Assembly: GCF_026642255.1 (NCBI RefSeq)
Contig: NZ_CP113264.1
Location: 3,100,001 to 3,164,000, forward strand
DNA length: 64,000 nt
Source of the DNA: Streptomonospora nanhaiensis
Lineage (GTDB): Bacteria > Actinomycetota > Actinomycetes > Streptosporangiales > Streptosporangiaceae
Reading direction: 5' to 3'
The notes below the pieces were generated by a model. The model did no database searches. It had not been told where the DNA came from and worked only from the letters and a program-made list of their open reading frames with translations. Positions 31,140 through 39,346 of this stretch are shown piece by piece (position 1 is the stretch's first letter; every line of letters begins with the position of its first letter). Made by a program: the position numbers and the translations under genes.

Positions 31140-31658
31140 GTGAGCCCCACGCATGTGGGGATGGACCGCGGTCCGACCGCCGCTCCTGCGCCCGGTCATC
31201 GTGAGCCCCACGCATGTGGGGATGGACCGCCGTCGCCGAGGAGGGAGACGAAGAGGAGGGGGTGAGCCCCACGCATGTGGGGATGGACCGCTGGCGCGCG
31301 CGGTGCGCCGGTGGGACGCCGAGTGAGCCCCACGCATGTGGGGATGGACCGGTCACCCCGCCTACCTGGGGACTCAACCCCTCCGTGAGCCCCACGCATG
31401 TGGGGATGGACCGGAACACCGATGCCCGCTTACCGGCTGTCCCGCGGTGAGCCCCACGCATGTGGGGATGGACCGATGGCCGCTAGCTGCCGGTATGGAG
31501 TCACAGGGTGAGCCCCACGCATGTGGGGATGGACCGTACCTTGGGCGAACCCAGGTCAAAGCATGGAAGTGAGCCCCACGCATGTGGGGATGGACCGTCC
31601 AGGCCGAGCGCGGGGTCCTCCTCCAGTGCGTGAGCCCCACGCATGTGGGGATGGACCG
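31140..31658 (+). CRISPR. Type I-E CRISPR array, 9 repeats and 8 spacers
   Basis: Nine identical 29-bp repeats begin GTGAGCCCC and end GGATGGACCG, with the hairpin CCCCACGCATGTGGGG in the middle. They start at 31140, 31201, 31262, 31323, 31385, 31447, 31508, 31569 and 31630. Spacers are 32 bp except two of 33 bp (after repeats 4 and 5). Repeat length, spacer length and the 3' ACCG end fit type I-E. No repeat, including the last, has diverged. No cas gene is present anywhere in the window, so any effector is encoded elsewhere. Confidence 0.97.
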
Positions 31659-31699
31659 GGCCTCACCCGGATTGCCGAGCGAGGCCCTGCGGTGTGCGA

Positions 31700-32548
31700 C
31701 TACTGCGGAGTCAATACCTCGCTCGCGAAGCGGCGCGCGTAAGGAGCGAGGCGCGCGTGGAGGGGGTCCCGCTCGGCGGCCTGGACGATCTCGGCGCAGA
31801 TCACCAGGTGTGCCAGTCGCCCGTCCTGGTTGTCGAGCACGTCAGCGAAGACCTCACGGACCTTCGCGGCCGTCTCGGGGACGGCGAGGCTGTAGGCGTG
31901 AAGGACAGCGGCGTCGTATCCGGCCGGTGCCGCCCCCCAACCCTCCCAGTCGAGGAGAGCGAGCGGATCGCGGGTCACGTTGGCCCAGTGCAGGTCTGCG
32001 TGGGAGATGACCCAGCTTCGGACGGTCAGGTCCACCCCGGCCTGAGCGACCTCGGGCAGGTGGTGGGGGATGCGCTCGATGAACCCCGGGGTGTGGGACC
32101 GTCGGCCTTGTGGCGCGGGCACCTGCCGCAGCCGGTGGAGCATGGTGCGCAGATCCCTCCACCACCTGGAGCCGATGGTGAGCGGCATTTGGAGATCCGG
32201 TGTCGCTGACACGGGAGGTGTGTCGACACGGGAGAACAGCAGGGCCTGGAACACCGGTTCCTGTCCCCACGAGTAGTCGGCCATCAGACGAGGTCGGCGA
32301 ATGTGCGGGGGGAGGGCCTTCTCGGCAAGGCGGTTGCCTTCCCACATCCGACCTCCCGCCTTCGTTGCAGATTCCACACGCAACCACGCTGGCTCCCCGT
32401 CGACGCGAATGACGGGGCCGCTCAGGGTCCGGCCTCCCACCCCGTGGTGCAGCGGGAGGTCAGGCGGCGCGGCCAGGTCCAGGGCCGCGACCGCGTGATG
32501 CCACGCCTGTTCCAGGTCAGGCGTTTTGTCGGGAAAGGAGGAGGTCAC
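31700..32548 (-). CDS. Aminoglycoside phosphotransferase (APH)-family kinase
   Basis: This 282-residue protein has the APH-type kinase core: WVISHADLHWANV near residue 180 as the catalytic loop (Asp in the HxDLxxxN pattern) and ALLDWEGWG as the metal-binding loop. The N-terminal lobe has IRVDGEPAWLRVES as the nucleotide-binding beta strands. Proteins of this kind in actinomycetes phosphorylate small molecules that are mostly unknown; a resistance role is not implied. The start is GTG at 32548 behind AAGGA. It lies between the CRISPR array and a solitary CRISPR repeat and runs against the array. Confidence 0.8.
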   Translation of the reverse strand: MTSSFPDKTPDLEQAWHHAVAALDLAAPPDLPLHHGVGGRTLSGPVIRVDGEPAWLRVESATKAGGRMWEGNRLAEKALPPHIRRPRLMADYSWGQEPVFQALLFSRVDTPPVSATPDLQMPLTIGSRWWRDLRTMLHRLRQVPAPQGRRSHTPGFIERIPHHLPEVAQAGVDLTVRSWVISHADLHWANVTRDPLALLDWEGWGAAPAGYDAAVLHAYSLAVPETAAKVREVFADVLDNQDGRLAHLVICAEIVQAAERDPLHARLAPYARRFASEVLTPQ

Positions 32549-32971
32549 TGATGTCCTTCAGTCGGGTCTCGACAGGAGCGGGCCGCCCACTACCTTCGCT
32601 GCGCTCGCCCAGTGCCGTGCACTCGATGAGCTGATCAGCACCCCGGTCAGACCGGGAGCCGACGCTGTCACCAAGAGGGCCGCTTCAGCAGGTGACGCGC
32701 CCTCGCGAATGTGGTGCGCGAGGCGTTCGTTCACCAGGTGGACGAACTTGCCGCCGTGCAGGGGGCGGAGGCCCAGAGCTCCAATCCTGCCTCGTCGGCC
32801 TCACCGAGAGGACCGCTTCCCACCAGGGCCTCCCGCACGGGAGCGATCACGATCTCTGCCTGTCGTCCCCCTGCTCTTCGACATCGTGCGGACACGAGGT
32901 CGCAGTGAACCAAGGGGAGGGGCGACGGTGGCGGAGACGCCCATCCCGGCCGCGGTTCTTGGCGTGCTCTT

Positions 32972-33000
32972 GTGAGCCCTACGCACGTAGGGACGGACCG
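32972..33000 (+). repeat. Solitary diverged CRISPR repeat with compensated hairpin
   Basis: This 29-bp element matches the array repeat at 25 of 29 positions and has the same orientation. Two of the four changes (C to T at position 9, G to A at position 18) are partners in the hairpin, so CCCTACGCACGTAGGG still pairs fully. It lies 1.3 kb beyond the array with no second repeat beside it. Confidence 0.85.
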
Positions 33001-33090
33001 TCCCGGGTGGACGAGGAATCCGACCTGCTCAAGGACGAGCCTCCGGCCGCGGCCGGTCTCGTCGGCGGTCACGACCCCGGGGACGACGAA

Positions 33091-33116
33091 GGCGCCGACG
33101 ACTCCTCGTCGGCGCC
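33091..33116 (-). terminator. Hairpin terminator after the 52-residue gene
   Basis: GGCGCCGACGA and TCGTCGGCGCC form a perfect 11-bp stem with a 4-nt loop, 20 bp after the stop of the small gene on the minus strand. Confidence 0.65.
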
Positions 33117-33135
33117 CGAAGGGCAGGGGTCCGCC

Positions 33136-33294
33136 CTAGTGCCCTGCGTGCTCCTCGTCGGTGCTGACGATCAGCGCGTAGGCCTCGGCGAGGTCCTTCA
33201 CGTCTTCGGCCTCCTCGGACACGGGAGCGAGCTCCACGATCTTCTTGAGGAGTGCTTCGCGTGCCTGGGCCTGGATGTCCTGCGATTCGGTCAT
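33136..33294 (-). CDS. Small acidic protein, 52 aa
   Basis: The protein reads MTESQDIQAQAREALLKKIV followed by ELAPVSEEAEDVKDLAEAYA and a C-terminal STDEEHAGH. It is acidic and predicted to form two helices; there is no signal or membrane segment. Codon usage is clean, with G or C at nearly all third positions, and a perfect hairpin terminator follows, so I believe it is a real gene. I do not recognise its family. The helical layout and the nearby portal fragment would fit a phage or toxin-antitoxin accessory protein, but nothing shows this. Confidence 0.6.
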   Translation of the reverse strand: MTESQDIQAQAREALLKKIVELAPVSEEAEDVKDLAEAYALIVSTDEEHAGH

Positions 33295-33483
33295 GCGCCA
33301 ACCCTAGACCCGGGAACGGACATGTCCGGCCACTTCCCCGCGTCCACCGGCGGAGGCAGCCCGGCCGGTGGTCCCCCCGCATGGGGAGACCACCGTGGCC
33401 GAGCGGCAGGGCCGGGCGCTCGGAGCCGCCGACACCGCCCACGAAGCCGGAGGCCGGACCCCGTGGCCGTCGGCGGTCGGGGG

Positions 33484-34887
33484 TCAGGGGAGGGTGGACG
33501 GTCCCGCCGGTGCCGGCACACCGGCGAGACCGAGTATGAGGTCGCGGATCTCGGTGGCCGCGACGCGTTCCCGGGCGAAGCCGGGATCGGTGCACAGCAC
33601 CAGGGGGCCGTCGTCGGGGTCCTCGTGCGCGCGCCCGTGGGTGCCGCGCACACAGCCCGGGTCGAGCGGGACCACGTTCATGGCGTAGCGCAGACCGGCC
33701 TTCTTGCGCACGAGGTTGGCCGCCGCGCGCGCTTTGACGAACGGGTCCCCGGGATCGAGGAAGAGCTCGGCCGGGTCGTAGCCCGGCTTGCGGTGGATGT
33801 CCACGCCCCGCGCGAAGTCCGGCGCCGCCCCGTCGTGCAGCCAGTAGTAGTAGGTGAACCAGGCGCCCGGGTCGGCCACGAGGACGAGCTCGCCCGAGCG
33901 CTCGTGGTCCAGCCCGTGCTCCGCCTGCCCGTCGCGGTCCAGGACGAGGTCCACCCCCTCCACCCCGGCGAGGAGGCCGGCGACCGCGGACACGTCGCCG
34001 GGGTCGCGGACGTACACGTGGGCGCACTGGTGGTCGGCCACCGCGAAGGCGCGCGACTCCCACGGGTCCAGGTACTCCATCCCGTGCTGGGTGTGGACCT
34101 CCAGCAGTCCGGCCTCCCGCAGCACCCGGTTGACGTGCACCGGCCTGTCCGCGGGGGTGATGCCGTACTCGCTGAGGACCATCACGGCGGCGCCCGAGCG
34201 CTCGGCGTCGTCCAACAGGGGCGCCAGGGCCGCGTCCAGGTCGCCCACCGCCCGACGGGCCTGCTCCGAGCCGGGGCCGTACCGCTGCAGGTCGTAGTCC
34301 AGGTGGGGGACGTAGCACAGGGTCAGGTCGGCCCGCGGCATCAGTCTGCGGGTCGCGGCCACGATCCACTCGGTGGAGCGGATCGACGCGGTCGGCCCCC
34401 AGTAGTGGAAGAGCGGGAAGGGTCCCAGCTCCGCGGTCAGCTCGTCGTGGAGGGCGGGGGGACGGGTGTAGCAGTCGGGGGACTTGCGCCCGTCGGCGTG
34501 GTAGACCGGCCTGGGGGTGACGGTCCAGTCGGTGGTGGCGCCCATGGCGTACCACCAGCACACGTTCGCGGTGCGAAAACCCGGCCGGCGGCGCCGGGCG
34601 GTCTCCCACACCTTCTCGCCCCGGACCAGGCGGTTGTGCTGGCGCCACAGGTACACCTCGCCCAGGTCCCGGAAGTACCAGCCGTTGCCGACGGCGCCGT
34701 GCCCGGCCGGGGTCAGGCCGGTCAGGAACGTGGACTGGACGGTGCAGGTGACGGCGGGCAGGACGGTCTCCAGCGGGGCCTGCCAGCCCTTCTCGGCCAT
34801 GGCGCGCAGTCGGGGCGCGTGTCGCAGCAGCCGGGGCGTGAGCCCGACCGCGTTGACGACGAGCAGGCGCGGTTCCTCCGTCGGCAT
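33484..34887 (-). CDS. Alkaline phosphatase-superfamily nucleotide pyrophosphatase-like protein (EboF-like)
   Basis: This 467-residue protein belongs to the type I phosphodiesterase/nucleotide pyrophosphatase group. The nucleophile region is TCTVQSTFLTGLTPAGHGAVG near residues 46-66, with metal ligands in the pattern VPHLDYDLQRYG, VMVLSEYGIT and a later His in HRKPGYDPAEL. No signal peptide is seen, so it is cytoplasmic. It is the last gene of the Ebo-like operon, 26 bp after the EboE-like gene. A phosphatase or pyrophosphatase of this kind is a regular member of such operons; the substrate is unknown. Confidence 0.82.
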   Translation of the reverse strand: MPTEEPRLLVVNAVGLTPRLLRHAPRLRAMAEKGWQAPLETVLPAVTCTVQSTFLTGLTPAGHGAVGNGWYFRDLGEVYLWRQHNRLVRGEKVWETARRRRPGFRTANVCWWYAMGATTDWTVTPRPVYHADGRKSPDCYTRPPALHDELTAELGPFPLFHYWGPTASIRSTEWIVAATRRLMPRADLTLCYVPHLDYDLQRYGPGSEQARRAVGDLDAALAPLLDDAERSGAAVMVLSEYGITPADRPVHVNRVLREAGLLEVHTQHGMEYLDPWESRAFAVADHQCAHVYVRDPGDVSAVAGLLAGVEGVDLVLDRDGQAEHGLDHERSGELVLVADPGAWFTYYYWLHDGAAPDFARGVDIHRKPGYDPAELFLDPGDPFVKARAAANLVRKKAGLRYAMNVVPLDPGCVRGTHGRAHEDPDDGPLVLCTDPGFARERVAATEIRDLILGLAGVPAPAGPSTLP

Positions 34888-34913
34888 GCGGGTGTCCCTT
34901 CGTCTCGCGGGGG

Positions 34914-36080
34914 TCAGAGGACGGTCAGGCCGAGGTCGGTCATGCGGTCGCGGGCCCAGGCCACCTCGGCCGCGATGCCCTCGGTGAGCCCCTTTCCGTC
35001 GGTGGGGCGCGACGCCTCGGGCAGCACCGACCAGGTGTAGGTCTCCACCTCCACGTGGTCGGTGCGCGCGCCGCCGGGGCCCAGGAGGCGGCGCAGGGTG
35101 TCGGTGAGGTGGTCGGTGGTCCCGCGCAGCGGGGCGGCGGCGGGGGCGTGCAGGGGCACGTGGAAGTGGGTGCGCCAGGGCGCGTCCCCGGGCAGGGGGT
35201 CGGCGCCGCCCAGGGCCTCGTGCAGGTCGTCGCGGCCCTCCCGCGCCCCGTCCTCGCCGCGGACGCGCGTCTGGTGCAGGAAGCGGTCCTCGGTGAAGGC
35301 GGCGAGGGCCTCGCGGGCGGCCGGGTCGGCGGGGTCGGGGACCTCCACCGCCGCCGACGCCTGGGCCTTGACCACGGGCAGGCCCGCGGCGGAGAGCCTG
35401 TCCAGGGCCGCCCCCGGTTCCTCGAAGGCCGTCGCGAGGTGGCAGGTGTCCAGGCACACGCCCAGGTGCGGCGGCGGGTCCGCCAGGAGCCGGGCCGCGT
35501 CACGGGTGGACTCGACGACGCACCCGGGCTCGGGTTCCAGCCCCACCCGTACCGGGCGCTCCCGCCGCGCCAGGTCCTCCAGCGCCGCGGAGAGCTCGTC
35601 CAGGTGCGCGCGGGCGGTGGCGAGGCGTCCGGGGTCCCACGGTGTGCGCCAGGCCAGGGGGAGGGTGGAGACGCTGCCCCGTGCGGCGTCGTCGGGGAGC
35701 AGCCGTGCCAGCACCCGGGCGCAGTCCACCGTGTAGTCCAGCCTGGCCCGGTCGGTCCAGTCGGGGCGGTACACGGCGTGCTTGACCACGGGCGCGTGGA
35801 ACCCGGTGTAGGGAAAGGCGTTGAGGGTCACCGTCTCCAGCCCCGCGGACGCCAGCTCCGCGCGCAGCCGGTCGGTCAGCCCCGGATCCGCCGCCAGCTC
35901 CCGGGCCAGCGGGGCGGGCAGCCACAGTCCCAGGCCGAGCCGGTCCGCGCCCAGGGCCTCGCGCACGCCGCCGCCGTGGACGCGGATCTGGCGCAGGACG
36001 CCGTCCAGGTCCTCGGCCGGGTGCACGTTGGTGCAGTAGGCGAGGTGGACGATCGTGCCGTCGGGGTGGCGCAGCCTCAC
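34914..36080 (-). CDS. EboE-like TIM-barrel protein (metabolite traffic protein)
   Basis: This 388-residue protein has a xylose-isomerase-like TIM barrel: HLAYCTNVHPAEDL at the N-terminus, LETVTLNAFPYTGFHA, VRVGLEPEPGCVVES, LGVCLDTCHLATAFE and a C-terminal HVEVETYTWSVLP. Glu and Asp in the EPEPG and CLDTCH positions look like metal ligands. The sequence and its neighbours match EboE, which NCBI names metabolite traffic protein. Its start is GTG at 36080, overlapping the stop of the TatD-like gene (GTGA). Ebo operons in cyanobacteria are needed to export a scytonemin precursor, but the role in actinomycetes is not known. Confidence 0.82.
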   Translation of the reverse strand: MRLRHPDGTIVHLAYCTNVHPAEDLDGVLRQIRVHGGGVREALGADRLGLGLWLPAPLARELAADPGLTDRLRAELASAGLETVTLNAFPYTGFHAPVVKHAVYRPDWTDRARLDYTVDCARVLARLLPDDAARGSVSTLPLAWRTPWDPGRLATARAHLDELSAALEDLARRERPVRVGLEPEPGCVVESTRDAARLLADPPPHLGVCLDTCHLATAFEEPGAALDRLSAAGLPVVKAQASAAVEVPDPADPAAREALAAFTEDRFLHQTRVRGEDGAREGRDDLHEALGGADPLPGDAPWRTHFHVPLHAPAAAPLRGTTDHLTDTLRRLLGPGGARTDHVEVETYTWSVLPEASRPTDGKGLTEGIAAEVAWARDRMTDLGLTVL

Positions 36081-36952
36081 GCGGCACCCCCGTCCGCACG
36101 CTCGCCGCGAAGGACGGAGTTGCCGGAGTAGGTCGCGGTGCGGTCGGCCCCGGGCACGTCGTCCAGCAGCAGGCGACCGCTGCGTCCGTAGAACTCGACG
36201 GGGTTGTCCCACAGGACGCGTTCGACGTCCCGGTCGGTGAAGCCCGCGGCGAGCATGGCCTCGCCGGTGCGCAGGGTGGCGAGCGGGTCGCTGCGGCCCC
36301 AGTCGGCGGCCGAGTTGACCACCATCCGTTCCGGACCCCACTCGGACAGGACGCGGACCATGCGCTCCGGGCTCATCTTGGTGTCGGGGTAGATGGAGAA
36401 GCCCAGCGTGCACCCCGAATCGTGCACCATCGCCACGGTGGCCTCGTTGAGGTGGTCCACGAGCACCCGCTCGGCCGGGATGCCGGACTCGGCGACCAGT
36501 TGCAGGGTGCGGCGGGTCCCGGCCACCTTGTCGCGGTGCGGGGTGTGCACCAGGACGGGCAGCCCGAACTCTGCGGCCAGCTCCAGTTGGTGGCGGAAGG
36601 CCTTCTCCTCCTCCGAGGTCCGGGAGTCGAAGCCCACCTCCCCGACCGCCACGACGCCGTCCTTGGCCAGGTAGCGGGGGAGGAGGTCCAGCACCCCGTG
36701 CAGGCGGGGGTCGTTGGCCTCCTTCGGGTTGAGCGCGATCGCGCAGTGGTGGCGGATCCCGAACCGCTCGGCCCGGAAGCGCTCCCAGCCCACGAGGCCG
36801 TCGAAGTAGTCGCGGAAGGAGCTCACCCCGGTCCGGGGCTGGCCCAGCCAGAACGCCGGCTCCACCAGGGCGCGAACCCCTGCGGCGTGCATCGCCTCGT
36901 AGTCGTCGGTGGTCCGTGAGGTCATGTGGATGTGCGGGTCGAAGATACGCAT
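36077..36952 (-). CDS. TatD-like metal-dependent hydrolase of the Ebo operon
   Basis: This 291-residue amidohydrolase-fold protein has the TatD ligand set: MRIFDPHIHM (HxH), VGEVGFD (Glu), VHTPHRDK (His), VLVDHLNE (His) and VVNSAADWGRSDP (Asp). TatD proteins are nucleases or hydrolases of unclear substrate; a TatD-like gene is a standard part of ebo operons. The ATG at 36952 overlaps the stop of the EboA gene by ATGA. Length is slightly above plain TatD because of a C-terminal tail (DVPGADRTATYSGNS). Confidence 0.85.
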   Translation of the reverse strand: MRIFDPHIHMTSRTTDDYEAMHAAGVRALVEPAFWLGQPRTGVSSFRDYFDGLVGWERFRAERFGIRHHCAIALNPKEANDPRLHGVLDLLPRYLAKDGVVAVGEVGFDSRTSEEEKAFRHQLELAAEFGLPVLVHTPHRDKVAGTRRTLQLVAESGIPAERVLVDHLNEATVAMVHDSGCTLGFSIYPDTKMSPERMVRVLSEWGPERMVVNSAADWGRSDPLATLRTGEAMLAAGFTDRDVERVLWDNPVEFYGRSGRLLLDDVPGADRTATYSGNSVLRGERADGGAA

Positions 36953-37620
36953 CACGCCTCCGTTCGTCGGGTGTCCAGACGGGCTGCCTGGTCGGGGAAG
37001 TGGCGCAGCACGAGGTGGACGTCGGCGGGGACCTCCCGGCCCGCCAGCGCCCGCTCCTCGGCGTGGTCGGCGCACATGCGCGCCAGCTCGGCGTCGGCCC
37101 GCTCGGGCACCCCGGCCGCCGACCCCAGCGGCACCCCGGTGAACAGGCACTTGAGGACGCCCTGGCGCCAGGAGTCCGCGTCGAGCAGGGCCGTCGCCGC
37201 GCTGGAGGCCGCCGCCGCGATCAGCCGGGTGTCGTTGGTGCGCATCGCGTCGGCCAGCAGTTCGCGCGCCGCGCCGGCCAGCTCCTCCCGGCCGGTGTCG
37301 AGCACGTCCAGGCCCCGCAGGACGGCGCGCCGCTCACCCGCGTCACCGTGGTGGTACAGGTCGCGGACCTCCTGGGCGAGCTCCGGCGGGGCCAGGGCCC
37401 CGGCCAGCGCGGCCAGCAGCTCCACGCGCACCATGTCCTCCAGGGTCGGCCCGGCCACCCCGTCGGGGTCGCCGGACGGGCCCGGCCCCCGCGCCACGCT
37501 CCGGGCAGCAGCGGGGAAGAGCACAGCGATCAGGGCGGGCCGCTCCCGTACCTGTGCGACCCGGGAGGCGAGGGCCTCGCGCGCCTCGGCCGTGCCCAGG
37601 AAGGCGTACCGCCCGCTCAC
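36952..37620 (-). CDS. EboA-domain protein
   Basis: This 222-residue all-helical protein has the EboA pattern: FPAAARSVARGP near residue 38, a middle helix of the form MVRVELLAALAG, then MRTNDTRLIAAAASSAATALLD and WRQGVLKCLFTGVPL. No catalytic residues are evident; EboA has no known activity. The start is GTG at 37620 behind GGAGGT, overlapping the stop of the isomerase gene. Its presence is what defines the operon as Ebo-like. Confidence 0.82.
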   Translation of the reverse strand: MSGRYAFLGTAEAREALASRVAQVRERPALIAVLFPAAARSVARGPGPSGDPDGVAGPTLEDMVRVELLAALAGALAPPELAQEVRDLYHHGDAGERRAVLRGLDVLDTGREELAGAARELLADAMRTNDTRLIAAAASSAATALLDADSWRQGVLKCLFTGVPLGSAAGVPERADAELARMCADHAEERALAGREVPADVHLVLRHFPDQAARLDTRRTEA

Positions 37621-38471
37621 ACCTCCGCCCTCCGGGCCCGGGAGGCGGCCAGCGCCAGGGAGAGCGCGCGGATCGACCGCTCGGCCACCACGGGGGCGGC
37701 GTGCCCGTGTCGGGGCAGCTCCACCGACGCCAGGCCCCGGTAGCCGACCGCCTCCAGGGCTCCCAGGACGGCGGGCAGGTCGATCTCCCCGTCGCCGAAC
37801 TCCAGGTGCTCGTGGACGTTCGGCCGCATGTCGTCCAGCTGGACGTTGGCGATCAGGGCCCCGGCGCGCCGGACGGCGCCCTCGGGGCCGTCCGGTTCGT
37901 TGCACACGCCGTGCCCGACGTCGACGGTCAGCCGCAGGCGCGGCGGGTCGCCGAGCCTGCCGCGCAGCTCCAGCGCGTCGGCCACCCGTTCGGCGAACAT
38001 GCCGGGCTCGGGCTCGAACGCGCAGTCCACACCGTGGTCGTCGGCGGCGGCCAGGACCCGTTCCACGCCCGAGGTCAGCCGCGACCAGCCCTGCGCCCGG
38101 TCCACCCCCGCGGGCAGGACGCCCGACCAGAAGGAGACGGTCTCGGCCCCCAGGTCCTCGGCGATGCGCACGGCGCGGCACAGCAGGTCCACACGCCGTT
38201 CGGCGCCCTCGTCGGAGACCAGGGTGGGTTCGTGCTTGCGGCGCGGGTCCATCAGGTAGCGGGCGCCGGTCTCCACGACCACCGCCAGGCCCAGCTCGGA
38301 CAGCCGCCGACCGATCCGGGCCGTGCGCGCGAAGGCGTCCGGGGCGAAGGGGTCCAGGTGCGGGTGGTCCAGCGTCAGCCCCACCCCCTCGTAGCCGAGG
38401 TCGGCGAGGAGGGCGAGCGCGTCGTCCAGCCGGTGGTCCCGGAAGCCGTTGGTGCCGTATCCGAACCTCAA
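37617..38471 (-). CDS. Sugar phosphate isomerase/epimerase-like TIM-barrel protein
   Basis: This 284-residue AP_endonuc_2-type barrel starts LRFGYGTNGFRDHRLDDAL. Metal-binding positions are visible as CAFEPEPGMFAE (Glu), LTVDVGHGVCNE (Asp, His) and GLASVELPRHGHA (Glu). Only the TTG at 38471 fits as start, as it overlaps the prenyltransferase stop (TTGA) and no ATG or GTG is in frame close by. Together with an inositol-phosphate synthase in the same operon it could act on an inositol- or sugar-derived head group, which is inference. Confidence 0.82.
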   Translation of the reverse strand: MRFGYGTNGFRDHRLDDALALLADLGYEGVGLTLDHPHLDPFAPDAFARTARIGRRLSELGLAVVVETGARYLMDPRRKHEPTLVSDEGAERRVDLLCRAVRIAEDLGAETVSFWSGVLPAGVDRAQGWSRLTSGVERVLAAADDHGVDCAFEPEPGMFAERVADALELRGRLGDPPRLRLTVDVGHGVCNEPDGPEGAVRRAGALIANVQLDDMRPNVHEHLEFGDGEIDLPAVLGALEAVGYRGLASVELPRHGHAAPVVAERSIRALSLALAASRARRAEV

Positions 38472-39346
38472 GTGAACGACACCGCCTCGGACGCCCGCGC
38501 CGCCACGGGCGCGCCGAGGACGAGCGCGCACGCGGTGCCCGGCGCGCCGTGCCCGGCCAGCAGGGCCGCCTGGAGCGGGATCATGCCCCGGATCCCCTCA
38601 CCCGTCGCCGAGCGGGCGTTGTGCGCCTCGGGCTCGACCAGCGCTCTGACCTGGGCTGAGCCCACCCTCACCGCGAAGAGCCCCGCGAGCGCACCCGCCA
38701 GGGCCCTCTCCGGGGTACCGCCCGCCGCACGCCTGCGGGCGGGCCGGGCGGGCGCGGCGGCGAGCGCGGCGGCGGCCAGGGTGCACAGCAGCGACCCCGC
38801 CGCGACGGCGGGCCGTGTCCCGTGCACCTCGCCCCGGCTCAGGGCGGTCACCCCGAGCGTGTGGACGGCCAGCGCCAGCGCGGGCCCGGCCGCGTCGGCG
38901 GGACGCGCACCCGCGCCCAGCAGCACGTCCAGCCCCCGGGCCGCCGCCATGCCCAGCGGGGCCAGCGGGGTCTGCTTGAGGAGGAGGTCGTAGCCCCACA
39001 CGGTGGCGGCCAGGGCCGTGGCCACCCCCGCGGCCCGGCGTCCGCCCGCCGCCGCGGCCAGGCCCACGCCCGTGACGGTCAGCCCCGAGGCGACGGCCAG
39101 GGCCTCGCCGGGGAGCACGGCCCCGGAGGGGATGGGGCGTTCGGGGCGCTCGACCGCGTCCACCTCCCGGTCCGCGTAGTCGTTGAGGGCCATGCCCGCC
39201 CAGTACAGGCAGACCGAGGCCGCGGGCAGCGCCCAGGCCCCGGGTCCGCGCAGGCCCCCCGCCGCCGCGGCGCCGGCCAGGGTGTCTCCGGGAACGCTCA
39301 GCGCCGCGGGCAGGCGTACCAGCCTCGCCAGGTCGCGTGCTCTCAT
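38468..39346 (-). CDS. UbiA-type prenyltransferase (SCO3242-like, EboC-like)
   Basis: This 292-residue membrane protein has about eight hydrophobic segments. The first Asp-rich motif is clear: MALNDYADREVDAVERPERP near residues 52-71, with the UbiA pattern NDxxDxxxD and RPIPSG after it. The second Asp-rich motif of canonical UbiA enzymes is not evident; HNARSATGEGIRGMIPLQAAL stands near its place. It resembles the group NCBI names after S. coelicolor SCO3242. The enzyme would attach a prenyl chain to a small acceptor in the membrane. The ATG at 39346 overlaps the stop of the inositol-phosphate synthase gene by ATGA. Confidence 0.82.
   Translation of the reverse strand: MRARDLARLVRLPAALSVPGDTLAGAAAAGGLRGPGAWALPAASVCLYWAGMALNDYADREVDAVERPERPIPSGAVLPGEALAVASGLTVTGVGLAAAAGGRRAAGVATALAATVWGYDLLLKQTPLAPLGMAAARGLDVLLGAGARPADAAGPALALAVHTLGVTALSRGEVHGTRPAVAAGSLLCTLAAAALAAAPARPARRRAAGGTPERALAGALAGLFAVRVGSAQVRALVEPEAHNARSATGEGIRGMIPLQAALLAGHGAPGTACALVLGAPVAARASEAVSFT

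Larger units (their letters stand above)
32549..33135. other. Gene-poor stretch containing an orphan CRISPR repeat and a terminator
   Basis: No gene is supported over about 590 bp. Reading frames here have mixed composition and no family resemblance that I can see; the stretch may be decayed mobile DNA, given the portal fragment nearby. It contains the solitary repeat at 32972 and the hairpin at 33091. Confidence 0.4.

Noticed and set aside
31140..33000. Reading frames across the CRISPR repeats (repeated PHMRGAH or SPTHVGMD peptides)
   Set aside because: They are translations of the repeat unit, not proteins.
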